Of a stretch of DNA of 64,000 bases, positions 26,061 to 34,579 are shown piece by piece. The stretch covers positions 2,836,001-2,900,000 of the forward strand of contig NZ_JAPNJW010000001.1 of assembly GCF_026626745.1 (NCBI RefSeq), in the 5' to 3' direction. The position numbers and the translations under genes were made by a program. The notes under the pieces are model-generated. The model had not been told where the DNA came from, searched no databases, and worked only from the letters and a program-made list of their open reading frames with translations. Source of the stretch: Nannocystis sp. RBIL2. Its GTDB lineage: Bacteria > Myxococcota_A > Polyangia > Nannocystales > Nannocystaceae. How positions within the stretch are numbered: the first letter of the stretch is position 1; every line of letters begins with the position of its first letter.

Positions 26061-26440
26061 CAGCGGGTGGCCGAAGTCCGGCACGTCCTCGCCGCGCCGA
26101 GGTTGCCGCCTCGGACGTCCTCGCACCGGGCGCGAGTCGGCGAAATGCGCGGAAGACGTGGCGGGAGTCTGCGGCAAGCCAGCGTCGTGACGGGCTCTGC
26201 CTCGAGGAGCTACTACCAAGCGCCGCAGAGGACGACGACGAGAACTTGGACGAGCGCGGGGCGCTGATGGAGCGCCGCGCCGGCCGCTCGGCGCGACCCT
26301 GCACGTCATGCGCGGCCGCGCATCGAGGGCCGGGATGAGCGCGCCAGTCAGCGTGACGCCCCGGCCGGGCTCGCGGTCACCGAGGAGCACCTTGCACGCT
26401 CGTTCTAGCGGACGCGGACCGTATCGGCGACGATGACGAC
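26061..26440. other. Intergenic stretch
   Basis: No gene was recognised on either strand between the histone-like gene and the GTG at 26441. Confidence 0.4.
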
Positions 26441-27124
26441 GTGTCGTTCAAGACGTTCAAGTGCGGTAGCGACCTCGATCGCCGCCTGCGATCGCCAGAC
26501 CGGGCCACGGTGCTCGCGGCGCTGGACGAGGCCGAGCGCGCCCCCCACCCCGCGCTCGAGGATGCCGTGTGCAGTCACCTGCTCAGCGAAGACTTCGAGA
26601 TCGGAGGTCGAGCCGCCGAGCTGCTCGGCGCGATTCACAGTGCGGGGAAGCGACCGGAGCAATGGCCGATCGATCTCGGCACGGATGGGAGCCCCGAATC
26701 CATCGCTGCTACCTTCGATGCGGTCTGGGAGGAGGTGCAGGACGAGTTGGTCGCGGACGAACCGTCGTCGGCGCCGACGAGCATCGAAGCGATCGAGGTG
26801 GCCGTTCGCGAAAAGTTCGCGCCCGAGCGCACGAGCTTGCCACTCGACTACCGCCGTTACCTGGAGAGGTCGATGCAGCACGGCTGGATCAGCCGCAATG
26901 GCATGTTCCACCTGTCGGGCGCCGGCCTCCATCTCGATGGCTATCGTCCCGGCATCGTGATCGCCTGGTGGTACGACGATCACTTCGTGTTTCTGGATCC
27001 GAGGGAGCAAGAGAGCGCGCGACCCATCAAGTACTACAACATCGACGAAGACGAGGATCCGTACGCCGAGTACCCGAGCTTCAGCGTCTGGCTCCTCACC
27101 GAGATGCGACGGCGCAGGCGATAG
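26441..27124 (+). CDS. Possible SMI1/KNR4-like (SUKH) immunity-type protein
   Basis: 227 residues from GTG 26441. The first ~75 residues are HEAT-like helices (RATVLAALDEAERAPHPALE, CSHLLSEDFEIGGRAAELLG). The C-terminal half reads LPLDYRRYLERSMQHGWISR, AWWYDDHFVFLDPREQESAR and PYAEYPSFSVWLLTEMRR, in the manner of SUKH-fold proteins that often act as immunity proteins to secreted toxins. The match is by pattern only. No toxin gene is adjacent, so it may be an orphan immunity gene. Confidence 0.6.
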   Translation: MSFKTFKCGSDLDRRLRSPDRATVLAALDEAERAPHPALEDAVCSHLLSEDFEIGGRAAELLGAIHSAGKRPEQWPIDLGTDGSPESIAATFDAVWEEVQDELVADEPSSAPTSIEAIEVAVREKFAPERTSLPLDYRRYLERSMQHGWISRNGMFHLSGAGLHLDGYRPGIVIAWWYDDHFVFLDPREQESARPIKYYNIDEDEDPYAEYPSFSVWLLTEMRRRRR

Positions 27125-27630
27125 CCGTCGCGGGCCGAGAACGCCCTGGGGGTACTGTAAGGTTTCAGCCCCTCGTCGCAGGCAGCGCTGCCAGCCGCTC
27201 GCCGCATTGCGATGACCATCGACCAGCAACGCCTCGACCTCGCGCTCCGGGGCCGCGGGCGCGCTCGCCGCGTCGACCGGCACGCTGACCACTGACGTAT
27301 TCGTGGCGCCGGCCCCGCAAGCGCGTGACCTGGCCACCGCTCCGTCTCCGTCGACGGACGCGGTGTCGCGGTTCGTGAATGGAGCGTCACCTCCCTCGGG
27401 ATACGCCGCGTCAATACGGTGCGTCCACGCCCGCCGCGAGGGCCTGCACCGCTTCGTGCTGGTGATAGACGAGCGCAACACCGCTCGCCGCAGCGACGAC
27501 GTCGAGCGCGACGTCCCGCTACGAAGCGCGCGTCCGTCAGCGTGTCGCCGATCGAGAGGCCCTCGCCGTGCTGACCGCGTGACGCGCGGGGTCGCGGCGC
27601 ACGCGGCCGCGCGTCGCACGACTCGATCGG
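27125..27630. other. Gene-poor stretch
   Basis: No supported gene. Minus-strand codons around 27180-27330 (VSVPVDAASAPAAPEREVEA) have protein-like composition, but there is no start, and the long minus ORF that covers them also runs antisense through real genes. Confidence 0.3.
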
Positions 27631-30009
27631 CTAGGCAGTGAGCTCGGTGATGAGTGCGTTCACCTGTCGCGCGCAGTCCTCCCACTCCGGCAGAGGCGAG
27701 GGAGGACTGGCGAGCAGGGCCCCGAGGATCGATCGCGCCCGGTTCGCCGCGTCGAGGGCCAGCGTGCGGTCGCCCTGCGCCCGGCGGAGCCGCGCGAGCT
27801 CGGTGAGGGTGACGGCAAGGTTCCCTTGCGCCCTGAGCTTCTGCGGGAACGACCGCACCAACTCGTCGAGGATGGACCGCGACTCTTCGTACAACGAGCG
27901 CGCCGCCTCGAGCTCGCCGCGTTCGAATTGCACTTCGGCCGTTCGGTTGAGCGCGAGGGCGAGGGTGTGCCGCCACCGGTAGTCCGCGGGATCGCGCGCC
28001 AACACGACGCGGCGCGCCGCGAGGGCCCCTTCGTACGCGGAGAGCGCCCCGTCGAGGTCTCCTCGTTCGAGCCGTACGTCGCCTACGCACTCGAGCGTGA
28101 CGACGAGGGAGCGGCGCCACGCGAGACAGGTGGGATCGCTTGCGAGCACCATCTGGCGCAGCCCGAGCGCCTCTTCGTAGAGCGCCAGGGCGCCCTCCCC
28201 GTCGTCTTGTTCGCGTCGAACATCGCCGAGGTTCTCGAGCGAGAAGGCGAGCCCCCGGCGCGACGTGAGACGGGCGGGGTCGTGGGCGAGCAGAGCTCGA
28301 CCCAGCGCGACCGACTCTTCGTAGAGAGTGCCTGCTCCGTCGAGGTCGTCGCGTTCGAACTGCAGCGCACCCAGCTTGTCGAGCGAGATGGCAACGTCGC
28401 GGCTCCATCCGCGAGGATCGGTCGCGTACAGGGCTCGGTACAGCACGAGCGCCTCTTCGTAGGCCGCCCGTGCCCCCTCGAGATCGTCGCGTTTGCGCCG
28501 CAAATCGCCCACTCGATCGATCTTCGCGGCGAGGTCGGGATCGCTCGCTAGCACCATCTGGCGCAGCCCGAGCGCCTCTTCGTAGAGCGCCAGGGCGCCC
28601 TCCCCGTCGTCTTGTTCGCGTCGAACATCGCCGAGGTTCTCGAGCGAGAAGGCGAGCCCCCGGCGCGACGCGAGACGGGCGGGGTCGTGGGCGAGCAGGG
28701 CTCGACCCAGCGCAACCGACTCTTCGTAGAGAGTGCCTGCTCCGTCGAGGTCGTCGCGTTCGAACTGCAGCGCGCCCAGCTTGTCGAGCGAGATGGCGAC
28801 GTCGCGGCTCCATCCGCGAGGATCGGTCGCGTACAGGGCTCGGTACAGCGCGAGCGCCTCTTCGTAGGCCGCCCGTGCCCCCTCGAGATCGTCGCGTTTG
28901 CGCCGCAAATCGCCCACTCGATCGATCGTCGCGGCGAGGTCTCGGCTCCACTCGCGTCGGGACGAGTCGTCCGCCTGTACGACGACTCGACACAGCGCGA
29001 TCGACTCTTCGTACAATGCGAGCGCCTCGTCGAAGTCTCCGCGCAACACGTAACAGTCCCCGAAGGCGACGAGGGCGCGACTCAGTTCGACCGAGACCTG
29101 CCAGCTCGCAGGCTTCGCTATCGCGTCGACGCGCAGCTCGCGAACGGCCTTGACCACCTGCGATTCCGCTCCCCGCCGGTCGCCCTGCGCCAGGGCGATC
29201 TGCCCAAGCGTGAGCCGCCAGGCCGCGCAGAGGCCCATGCCCTGGCAAAGCCTCGGCTCGATCGCCACCATCAGCTCGACGGCCTCCAGCGCCGCGACGC
29301 ACACCGCGGCCCCGGCTGCGGATCCGGCCCGTTCCTGGACCGCACTGAGCACGTCGGTCAGCGCGCGCCTTCGCAGCTCGACCAGTTGCCATTGGGATCC
29401 GTGGCGTCGATCGCGCGCGAGCTCGCGCGTGGCCTCGAGCACCTCGTCCACCACGCACTGCTCTTCGGGCAGGAGCGTCCCGTACGCTTCGATGGCCGCG
29501 TCGTCGTTTCCCTCGGTGGGCGTCTCGAGGGTGATCGCGAACACGCCACGGCAGACGGACCAGAGTTCCGGCGCCATCTGGGCGAACAGCCGGTCCGTGC
29601 CCGCCGCGGCGAGCAGCACGAGCTCGCCTCGCACGTCGCGCAGCAGCTCGTCGTGCACCCTTTCGAGCCGCGAGAACAGCGCCGCGAGCGCCTCGCGGTC
29701 CTCCGCGCGCGCCTGCGACGTGTCGAGCACCAGCAGCTCGGTGCCCTCGTCCGCCGCGCGCTTTCGCATCAGCCGCTCGACCGCCTCCTCGGCGCTCGTC
29801 CCGTCGTGCGGCGGCCACTCGACGCAATCGAGAGAAACCGGTTTCCCGCGGAGCAGCGTGAGATCGTCGCGCAGCGTCTCGATCGCCGCGCGCGCGGCGG
29901 CGGGGGGTGACGTTTCGAGGAGGTAGAAGTCGTGCCGCGCCGAGTGGGAGAGCGCGCGTCTCAGACGTTGATACGCAGGGTGTACGTACACCGAATCGGA
30001 CTGGTCCAT
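27631..30009 (-). CDS. TPR-repeat protein with internal tandem duplication
   Basis: 792 residues from ATG 30009. Residues 1-200 form an N-terminal domain like an ATPase-less STAND sensor (FYLLETSPPAAARAAIETLR; GTELLVLDTSQARAEDREAL; ELVLLAAAGTDRLFA) without a Walker A. Residues about 200-780 are tetratricopeptide repeats of about 40 residues (GDLRRKRDDLEGARAAYEEA; GALQFERDDLDGAGTLYEES). One 135-residue block, including ISLDKLGALQFERDD and RRGLAFSLENLGDVRREQDD, occurs twice almost without change because of a 405-bp tandem duplication (about 28130-28940). TPR arrays mediate protein contacts; the partner is unknown. It may be the sensor of a signalling or AAA-like system whose other parts are lost. 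Confidence 0.85.
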   Translation of the reverse strand: MDQSDSVYVHPAYQRLRRALSHSARHDFYLLETSPPAAARAAIETLRDDLTLLRGKPVSLDCVEWPPHDGTSAEEAVERLMRKRAADEGTELLVLDTSQARAEDREALAALFSRLERVHDELLRDVRGELVLLAAAGTDRLFAQMAPELWSVCRGVFAITLETPTEGNDDAAIEAYGTLLPEEQCVVDEVLEATRELARDRRHGSQWQLVELRRRALTDVLSAVQERAGSAAGAAVCVAALEAVELMVAIEPRLCQGMGLCAAWRLTLGQIALAQGDRRGAESQVVKAVRELRVDAIAKPASWQVSVELSRALVAFGDCYVLRGDFDEALALYEESIALCRVVVQADDSSRREWSRDLAATIDRVGDLRRKRDDLEGARAAYEEALALYRALYATDPRGWSRDVAISLDKLGALQFERDDLDGAGTLYEESVALGRALLAHDPARLASRRGLAFSLENLGDVRREQDDGEGALALYEEALGLRQMVLASDPDLAAKIDRVGDLRRKRDDLEGARAAYEEALVLYRALYATDPRGWSRDVAISLDKLGALQFERDDLDGAGTLYEESVALGRALLAHDPARLTSRRGLAFSLENLGDVRREQDDGEGALALYEEALGLRQMVLASDPTCLAWRRSLVVTLECVGDVRLERGDLDGALSAYEGALAARRVVLARDPADYRWRHTLALALNRTAEVQFERGELEAARSLYEESRSILDELVRSFPQKLRAQGNLAVTLTELARLRRAQGDRTLALDAANRARSILGALLASPPSPLPEWEDCARQVNALITELTA

Positions 30010-30234
30010 CGCTATCGGGCCTGCTCGGAGTATTCGCGCGCGGCACCGTCGGGTGCCGCTCGAACGACGACGCGTCGTCCCGCTGCCAGGCAGGCTCGTT
30101 GTGCGCGGAGACTACCACGCCGCCCGCGTAGTTCTCCGACGACTCCGCGCGCGCGCTGCGACGCAATCGCCGGCACCGGCGACCGCATGGTATTTGCGAG
30201 CCCGCTGAAGGCCCGCCCAGGTGGCTGCGCGTAG

Positions 30235-30520
30235 GCCGCATCTGGAACGGTTCCGCACGCCGGCCACGTAGGGCCGCCTACAAGTGGCTGTAGCACCGCG
30301 TTGCGAGAGACTTTTGGTGAAATCATGCACAAGCGGCGCTAGACCCCCCTACGGGCCCGAATTCGAAGGGGTGTCCCGAAAACATCCAAGATCGCAACAA
30401 AATCGAGACGAATTTTCGAGACAATCGGGAGATCGCGCCGCCGCGCATCCGCGGCCCTGAGCCAGCCCTGAGCCCTGCCCGAGCAAGCCTCGAGGCCGGA
30501 GGCCGGCGGGCCGTCGTACC
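30235..30520 (+). repeat. Dispersed ~190-bp repeat, copy C, with extended upstream homology
   Basis: Core 30316-30520: GGTGAAATCATGCACAAGCG, TAGACCCCCCTACGGGCCCG, AATCGAGACGAATTTTCGAG and GAGATCGCGCCGCCGCGCAT, ending in an AGGCCGGAGGCCGGCGGGCC tract. The 80 bp before the core (from GGAACGGTTCC at about 30242) are also shared with copy D, so these two copies are homologous over a longer distance than the others. Confidence 0.75.
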
Positions 30521-30829
30521 ACGGTTCGCCCCAGCCAGGGACGGCGACCTGCGCCATGGGCCATGTACGATCGGCGTGGTACCGCTGACGGCTCGGCGCC
30601 GTCGGAGGCGTCCGCCCCGCTGAGCCAATCTGTCCCCGAGGACATCCCGCCGCCGGTGCTCACAACCTCGATGTCGGTGACGACGAGTCCGGGCTCAACT
30701 CGCGGCTCGCTCGACTCGCGCGCTCGCTCGACTTGTGGTGCTCGCGGTGCTCGCTCGGTGCTCGGTGCTCGCTCGACTCGTGCTAGCGACGTCGCTCGAC
30801 TCGCGCCAGCTCGAAGCCCGCGCTCGCAC
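30521..30829. other. Low-complexity spacer
   Basis: A run of short imperfect repeats built from GCTCG and GGTGCTCG fills about 30700-30830. No gene was recognised. Confidence 0.4.
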
Positions 30830-31185
30830 GGTGACGACGCATCCGTGGTCGTGTTCAGCATCGCCGGCGTGCAGGACGGAGAGAAGTGCCAGCCGTATGA
30901 TCGGATCTGTCAGCTTGTGAAGTTGGTCCCCTACGCACACTCGATTCTCGCGGATGAGCCGGACTACGGGGCGGGGTTCCTCGGCCGGGGTCCCGTCCGA
31001 GTCGGTCTCGGCAGTCCACGTGACGAGCGTGACGACGAGGAGCGCGTCGTCGCGGAGGAAGCCCTCGTTGCAGCCGCCGGCGCCGTTCAGCTCCGGGCTC
31101 ACCGCGTGGACCAGCGCCTCACCGAGCAGGTCGCCGCCGTCCGTGCCGACCTTCGCGATGCAGGCGAAGCGCTCGGGCAAGTCAG
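30830..31185 (-). pseudogene. Remnant of a Nannocystis-type secreted VWA-like protein
   Basis: Read leftward from about 31185: LPERFACIAKVGTDGGDLLG, GGCNEGFLRDDALLVVTLVT, then degenerate sequence with GDQLHKL. FACIAKVGTDG and DDALLVVTLVT strings are characteristic of a family of secreted, cysteine-rich proteins in Nannocystineae, of which the gene at 58915 is a full-length relative. Both ends are missing. The repetitive block on its downstream side appears to have replaced the C-terminus. Confidence 0.6.
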
Positions 31186-31270
31186 GCGTGTTCCGCGTTA
31201 AGTAGCGGCGGCCATCTGCGTCTGTGCGACAGCCTCGACTGGACGGCGCGAGTGCGCGGCCGGTCGGCGC

Positions 31271-32428
31271 TCAGCTCCCGCCGAGGTTCCACGACTCTTG
31301 CAGCGAGCGCGGAATGCGGAACGTGACCCGCCCGCCACCTGTCTCGGAGGTGTGCAGCCCCTCCAGGAGCTTGCGCGACAGCGAGGCGGAGATCTTCGCC
31401 ACGAAGCCTGCTCGGTCCTGTGTCTCGTCGGACAGGTAGAACATCCACCGCAGCGGCTTCATCAGGTGCTGGGTCCAGTCCGTCCGCTCGAGCCCGATCG
31501 CTTCCGTCACGGCCGGGCTGCACAGCTCGCGGATCGTCGCCACCGCGATGCCGTCCATCATCGTGCCCGGGATGCGCAGCTTCAGGTACTCGACCAGCGC
31601 CGTTGTCAGCGCGACCCCGTCCTCCGAAGGCCGCACTTGACGCTGCTGGATGGCCTCCCAGAGCTGCTCGGCGTCCTCCAAGTCGCGGGGCAGCAGGGCC
31701 TCATGGATCCCCAGGTAGTGACCGATGACCCTCCAGCAGTGGAAGTACGCGTCCTCCTCATCGCGGGAGAAGTCCATCCCCAGCTTGGTCAGCACGCGCG
31801 GGACCAGGGCCAGCGTCAACAGCGTCGCAACGTGGTCCTCCTGGTTGGCCGGCGTGCCCCACTCGGACGCCCGCCACTTCGGGTCGCGCCCGACGTGGTA
31901 GCGGATGGTCGCGTGCAGCAGCCGGATCTTCTGCGCCGTGCGCACCCCGAACCCCTTCGGCTCGAGGCCGCCCTCCGCCATGACATCGAGGACGAACTGC
32001 GCCGTCTCGATGATCCTGCGGTGCACGTTCTTGTCGATGCCGCCGGTCCAGGTCAACACCTTGGCCGCCTTCGCCCACGCGTAGCAGCACGGCAAGGACC
32101 AGGTGAAGTAGGCGAGGGTCATCTGCATGCCGTAGCGCTGGAACAGCCGCTCGCCGAGGCGGACCTTGTCCGGGTCGGCCCACGCGGGCCAGTCGTCCGT
32201 CTGGTTCAGGTAGTCCTCGACCGCATCGGGCATCTCCGCCGGGACGATCTGCGTGTTCGACTGGATGCTTTTTAGTATCTGGTTGACGGTCTCGACCTCG
32301 TTGTCGGCGAAAATCTTGTGAATGACTGCATCTGCCCCAGGCTCGCCCATGCCGCGAAAGGGCTCGAGCACCTCGTCGGTCCAGCGGCCACGGGCGGATG
32401 AAGTTGAAGACGTTGAGTTTTCGCGCAT
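31271..32428 (-). CDS. MpaB/rubber-oxygenase-like (DUF2236) haem oxygenase
   Basis: 385 residues from ATG 32428, though the first ~30 residues look unstructured and a start near 32350 is possible. The helical core matches DUF2236/MpaB: IFADNEVETVNQILKSIQSN, GERLFQRYGMQMTLAYFTWS, IIETAQFVLDVMAEGG, KIRLLHATIRYHVGRDP, EDHVATLLTLALVPRVL and AYFHCWRVIGHYLGI. The conserved histidines and arginines that hold haem b in Lcp-like enzymes are in these helices. Relatives cleave polyisoprene or fungal prenyl chains; the substrate here is unknown. It follows a recombinase fragment on the same strand, suggesting an acquired segment. Confidence 0.82.
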   Translation of the reverse strand: MRENSTSSTSSARGRWTDEVLEPFRGMGEPGADAVIHKIFADNEVETVNQILKSIQSNTQIVPAEMPDAVEDYLNQTDDWPAWADPDKVRLGERLFQRYGMQMTLAYFTWSLPCCYAWAKAAKVLTWTGGIDKNVHRRIIETAQFVLDVMAEGGLEPKGFGVRTAQKIRLLHATIRYHVGRDPKWRASEWGTPANQEDHVATLLTLALVPRVLTKLGMDFSRDEEDAYFHCWRVIGHYLGIHEALLPRDLEDAEQLWEAIQQRQVRPSEDGVALTTALVEYLKLRIPGTMMDGIAVATIRELCSPAVTEAIGLERTDWTQHLMKPLRWMFYLSDETQDRAGFVAKISASLSRKLLEGLHTSETGGGRVTFRIPRSLQESWNLGGS

Positions 32429-32479
32429 CGTGGATCCCGGGGTTGTTCCCGGAGTAGTCCCACGGCGCCTCTCGAGCGG

Positions 32480-32860
32480 TCAAGCGCCGCGCCGTCGCGG
32501 CGCCTTCGCCTTGCCCCGCGCCGCGCGGGCGATCGTCTTGCTCGTCCGGTTCACCGCCTCGCGCAGCGCCTTGTCGGCGATGTGCGCGTAGCGCTGGGTC
32601 GTGCGGTAGTTCTTGTGGCCGAGCATCTTGCCGACGACCTCGAGCGGCGTGCCGTCCATGATCGCGTCGCTGGCGAACGAGTGCCGAAGGTCGTGCAGCC
32701 GTACGTCCTTGAGCCCGGCCAGCCTGCGGACCGTGAGCCACGCGGACTGGAATTCCGCGTTCGGTAACACCCGTTCGCATCCGCTCGCCTGACAGTGCGG
32801 TTCTGCGCGGGAACTCGCTGACCAGTTCCCCGACCGCACCTTCGACGTCCGCGTCACGGA
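32480..32860 (-). pseudogene. Tyrosine recombinase, C-terminal fragment
   Basis: About 100 meaningful residues: FQSAWLTVRRLAGLKDVRLH, HDLRHSFASDAIMDGTP, EVVGKMLGHKNYRTTQRYAH. These contain the HxxR, LGH and catalytic Tyr motifs of phage-type integrases. The N-terminal and first catalytic arginine regions are missing, and the beginning of the frame (before about 32800) is unrelated sequence. An inactive relic, ending just before the MpaB-like gene. Confidence 0.8.
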
Positions 32861-32903
32861 CGAGCCCGAGTCCTACGGCCCGACCGTCACCGTGACCTCG
32901 GCG

Positions 32904-32985
32904 GGCGAGCGGCGAGAAGACAGCCAAGAAACCCGCCGCCGGGTTCGCGGCGGCGGGTTTCTTGGCTGTCTTCTCGCCGCTCGCC
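32904..32985. repeat. 37-bp perfect inverted repeat made from tail-coding repeats
   Basis: The left arm 32904-32940 and right arm 32949-32985 are exact reverse complements, with the 8-bp loop GGGTTCGC. Both arms are copies of the tail-repeat unit of the histone-like gene (encoding GEKTAKKPAA). It marks the 3' end of the inverted pseudogene copy and looks like a fold-back junction formed at repeats in opposite orientation. Confidence 0.85.
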
Positions 32986-34071
32986 TTCGCGGTGGTGGCG
33001 TTCGTTACAGCCGAATTCTTGGTGGTGTTGGCCGGGGGCTTCTCGGAGGACGACGTGGTATTCGGCGTCGTGCGGCTGCCGTCGCGGTGCAGCAGCACCA
33101 CCACGCTGGCGCCGAGCCACTTGTAGAGGCCCGCCACCTCCTCCGGCAGCAGTCCGACATCGACCAAGCGGGCCTCGATCTTGGCCGTGGACGTGTTCAA
33201 CGGGACGCTCGCGCCGCGCAGGCGGTCGTAATAGCCCCGGCCAGTCCCGGTCCCGGCTTGCCAGTACCACACGAAGGCGTAGCGGGCCCCCATGGTGAGA
33301 TAGGCGTCCTCGAAGGCCGTCCGGGCCTGCTTCGGTGACTCGTTGGCACGGTGGATCCATCAGCCGATGCCCTCGGGGTCATGGAGTCGAGAACAGCGCG
33401 CGCGGCGAAGTTGCCGCGGCACGCCGCTCGGCCGCGGGTGCCATGCAAAATTCCGGATCGACGGGATCGCCATGTTAGCGCCGGCCAGAATCCGCGTGAA
33501 TTCGCCGACGAGAGGCGCGTCGACGGACCTAAAGGATCGTAGAGGGCCGAATTCGGGGCGACGAGCCCCGACTGCTACCGTTGAGTGACGCATCATGGTT
33601 ACAGGTGTTCAGTGCACGGAACACCTGTATTCGAGGAGAGGCCTTAGGGGCCACTTGCCGGAGCGCGCAGGAGGGGTCAAGGGCGGCCGTAGGCCGGCGA
33701 CCGAAGGGAGCGCACCCTTGACCCCCCCGAGCACTTCGGCACGCTGGAGGGCCGCCTACGCGCTCGCGCATCTCCCCCACGAATTTTGTCGGCGCATTCA
33801 CGCGGATCGTGACCGGCGACAACATCGCCAGGTGGCCGCCGTTTTCTCCCTTGCTCTGGTCGGGGTTGTACTTGTCCTGCTCGAACATCCACGTGAACTC
33901 GACGCCCCCGAGGGTCTCCGCGAAGACGTCGAGCTCCGGAGGCAGCGGGAGACCGGCCCGCTCCTCGGCGGTGAGCGGGGGAGCGAACGCGGCGTCGATG
34001 ATCGATACGTCGGGTCGGGCCGAGAAAGCGCGGATGTAGGCTCAGAGGAGCTGGGCGAGCGGGAGCTGCAT
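32949..34071 (-). pseudogene. Decayed inverted copy of the histone-like-tail gene
   Basis: Read leftward from ATG 34071 it repeats the gene at 25146 nearly base for base, but codon 10 is a stop (TGA, complement of 34042-34044). A 351-bp element is inserted at 33473-33823, between GGHLA and IPSIRNFAWH. About 42 bp are deleted after ESPKQARTAFED, and there are frameshifts near 33370-33450. The tail is reduced to about one repeat and ends in the 37-bp palindrome. Its 5' flank is cut by IS3 copy 1 at 34143. Confidence 0.85.
33473..33823. mobile_element. 351-bp MITE-like element with terminal inverted repeats and 7-bp target duplication
   Basis: The left end TGTTAGCGCCGGCCAGAATC and the right end read inward TGTTGTCGCCGGTCACGATC match, and the match continues through CGCGTGAAT(T/G)CGCCGAC (about 37 bp with 5-7 differences). 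The flanking ATCGCCA occurs on both sides (33466-33472 and 33824-33830), while the uninterrupted gene at 25.4 kb has it once. No transposase is encoded. The ends resemble those of IS66-like elements, but the family is not certain. Confidence 0.82.
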
Positions 34072-34208
34072 GTTCGAGGCGTAGCAGGAACGTGTGCAGG
34101 CATACAGGGCCCGGCCGGCCCTGCCTGCTGCAGCTGTATTGGTGTTTTGGCTCAGCTGGAATGGGACACGCCCCGGCCTGGTAGAAGGAGCCGGGGCAAG
34201 GATTGCCC

Positions 34209-34532
34209 ATGAGCAAGAAGACACGTCGTCACCACACCCCTGACCAGAAAATCAACCTGCTGCGTCGACACCACCTCGAGAAGGTGCCGGTGTCGGAGGT
34301 CTGCGAGGGCGCCGAGCTGCAGCCGAGCGTCTTCTACGGCTGGCAGCGCCACCTGTTCGAGCACGGCGCCGCGGCGTTCGGGGAATCTCGCAAGCGCGTC
34401 GAGACTAGCCGGGAGCAGGAGCTGCTCGCGGAGAACGAGCGGCTAAGGGCCCGTCTGGCCCGCAAGGACGAGGTGATCGCCGAGGTGACCGAGGAGCTCG
34501 TCCGCACAAAAAAATCTGTTGGGGAGCCCTGA
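34209..34532 (+). CDS. IS3 transposase OrfA (copy 1)
   Basis: 107 residues from ATG 34209. It has the helix-turn-helix HHTPDQKINLLRRHHLEKVP and VSEVCEGAELQPSVFYGWQ, and a leucine-zipper-like helix (ELLAENERLRARLARKDEVI). It binds the element ends and, by a minus-one frameshift at AAAAAAA (34508-34514), is expected to yield the OrfAB transposase. The other copies encode the same protein. Confidence 0.9.
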   Translation: MSKKTRRHHTPDQKINLLRRHHLEKVPVSEVCEGAELQPSVFYGWQRHLFEHGAAAFGESRKRVETSREQELLAENERLRARLARKDEVIAEVTEELVRTKKSVGEP

Positions 34533-34579
34533 CGGACCGCTGGGTTCCCCACGACGAGCGCGACCAGGTCGTCGACTTC

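Noticed and set aside
26405..30241. 1278-residue minus-strand ORF
   Set aside because: It runs through the TPR gene in another frame and antisense to the SMI1-like gene; its sequence is Arg-rich without motifs.
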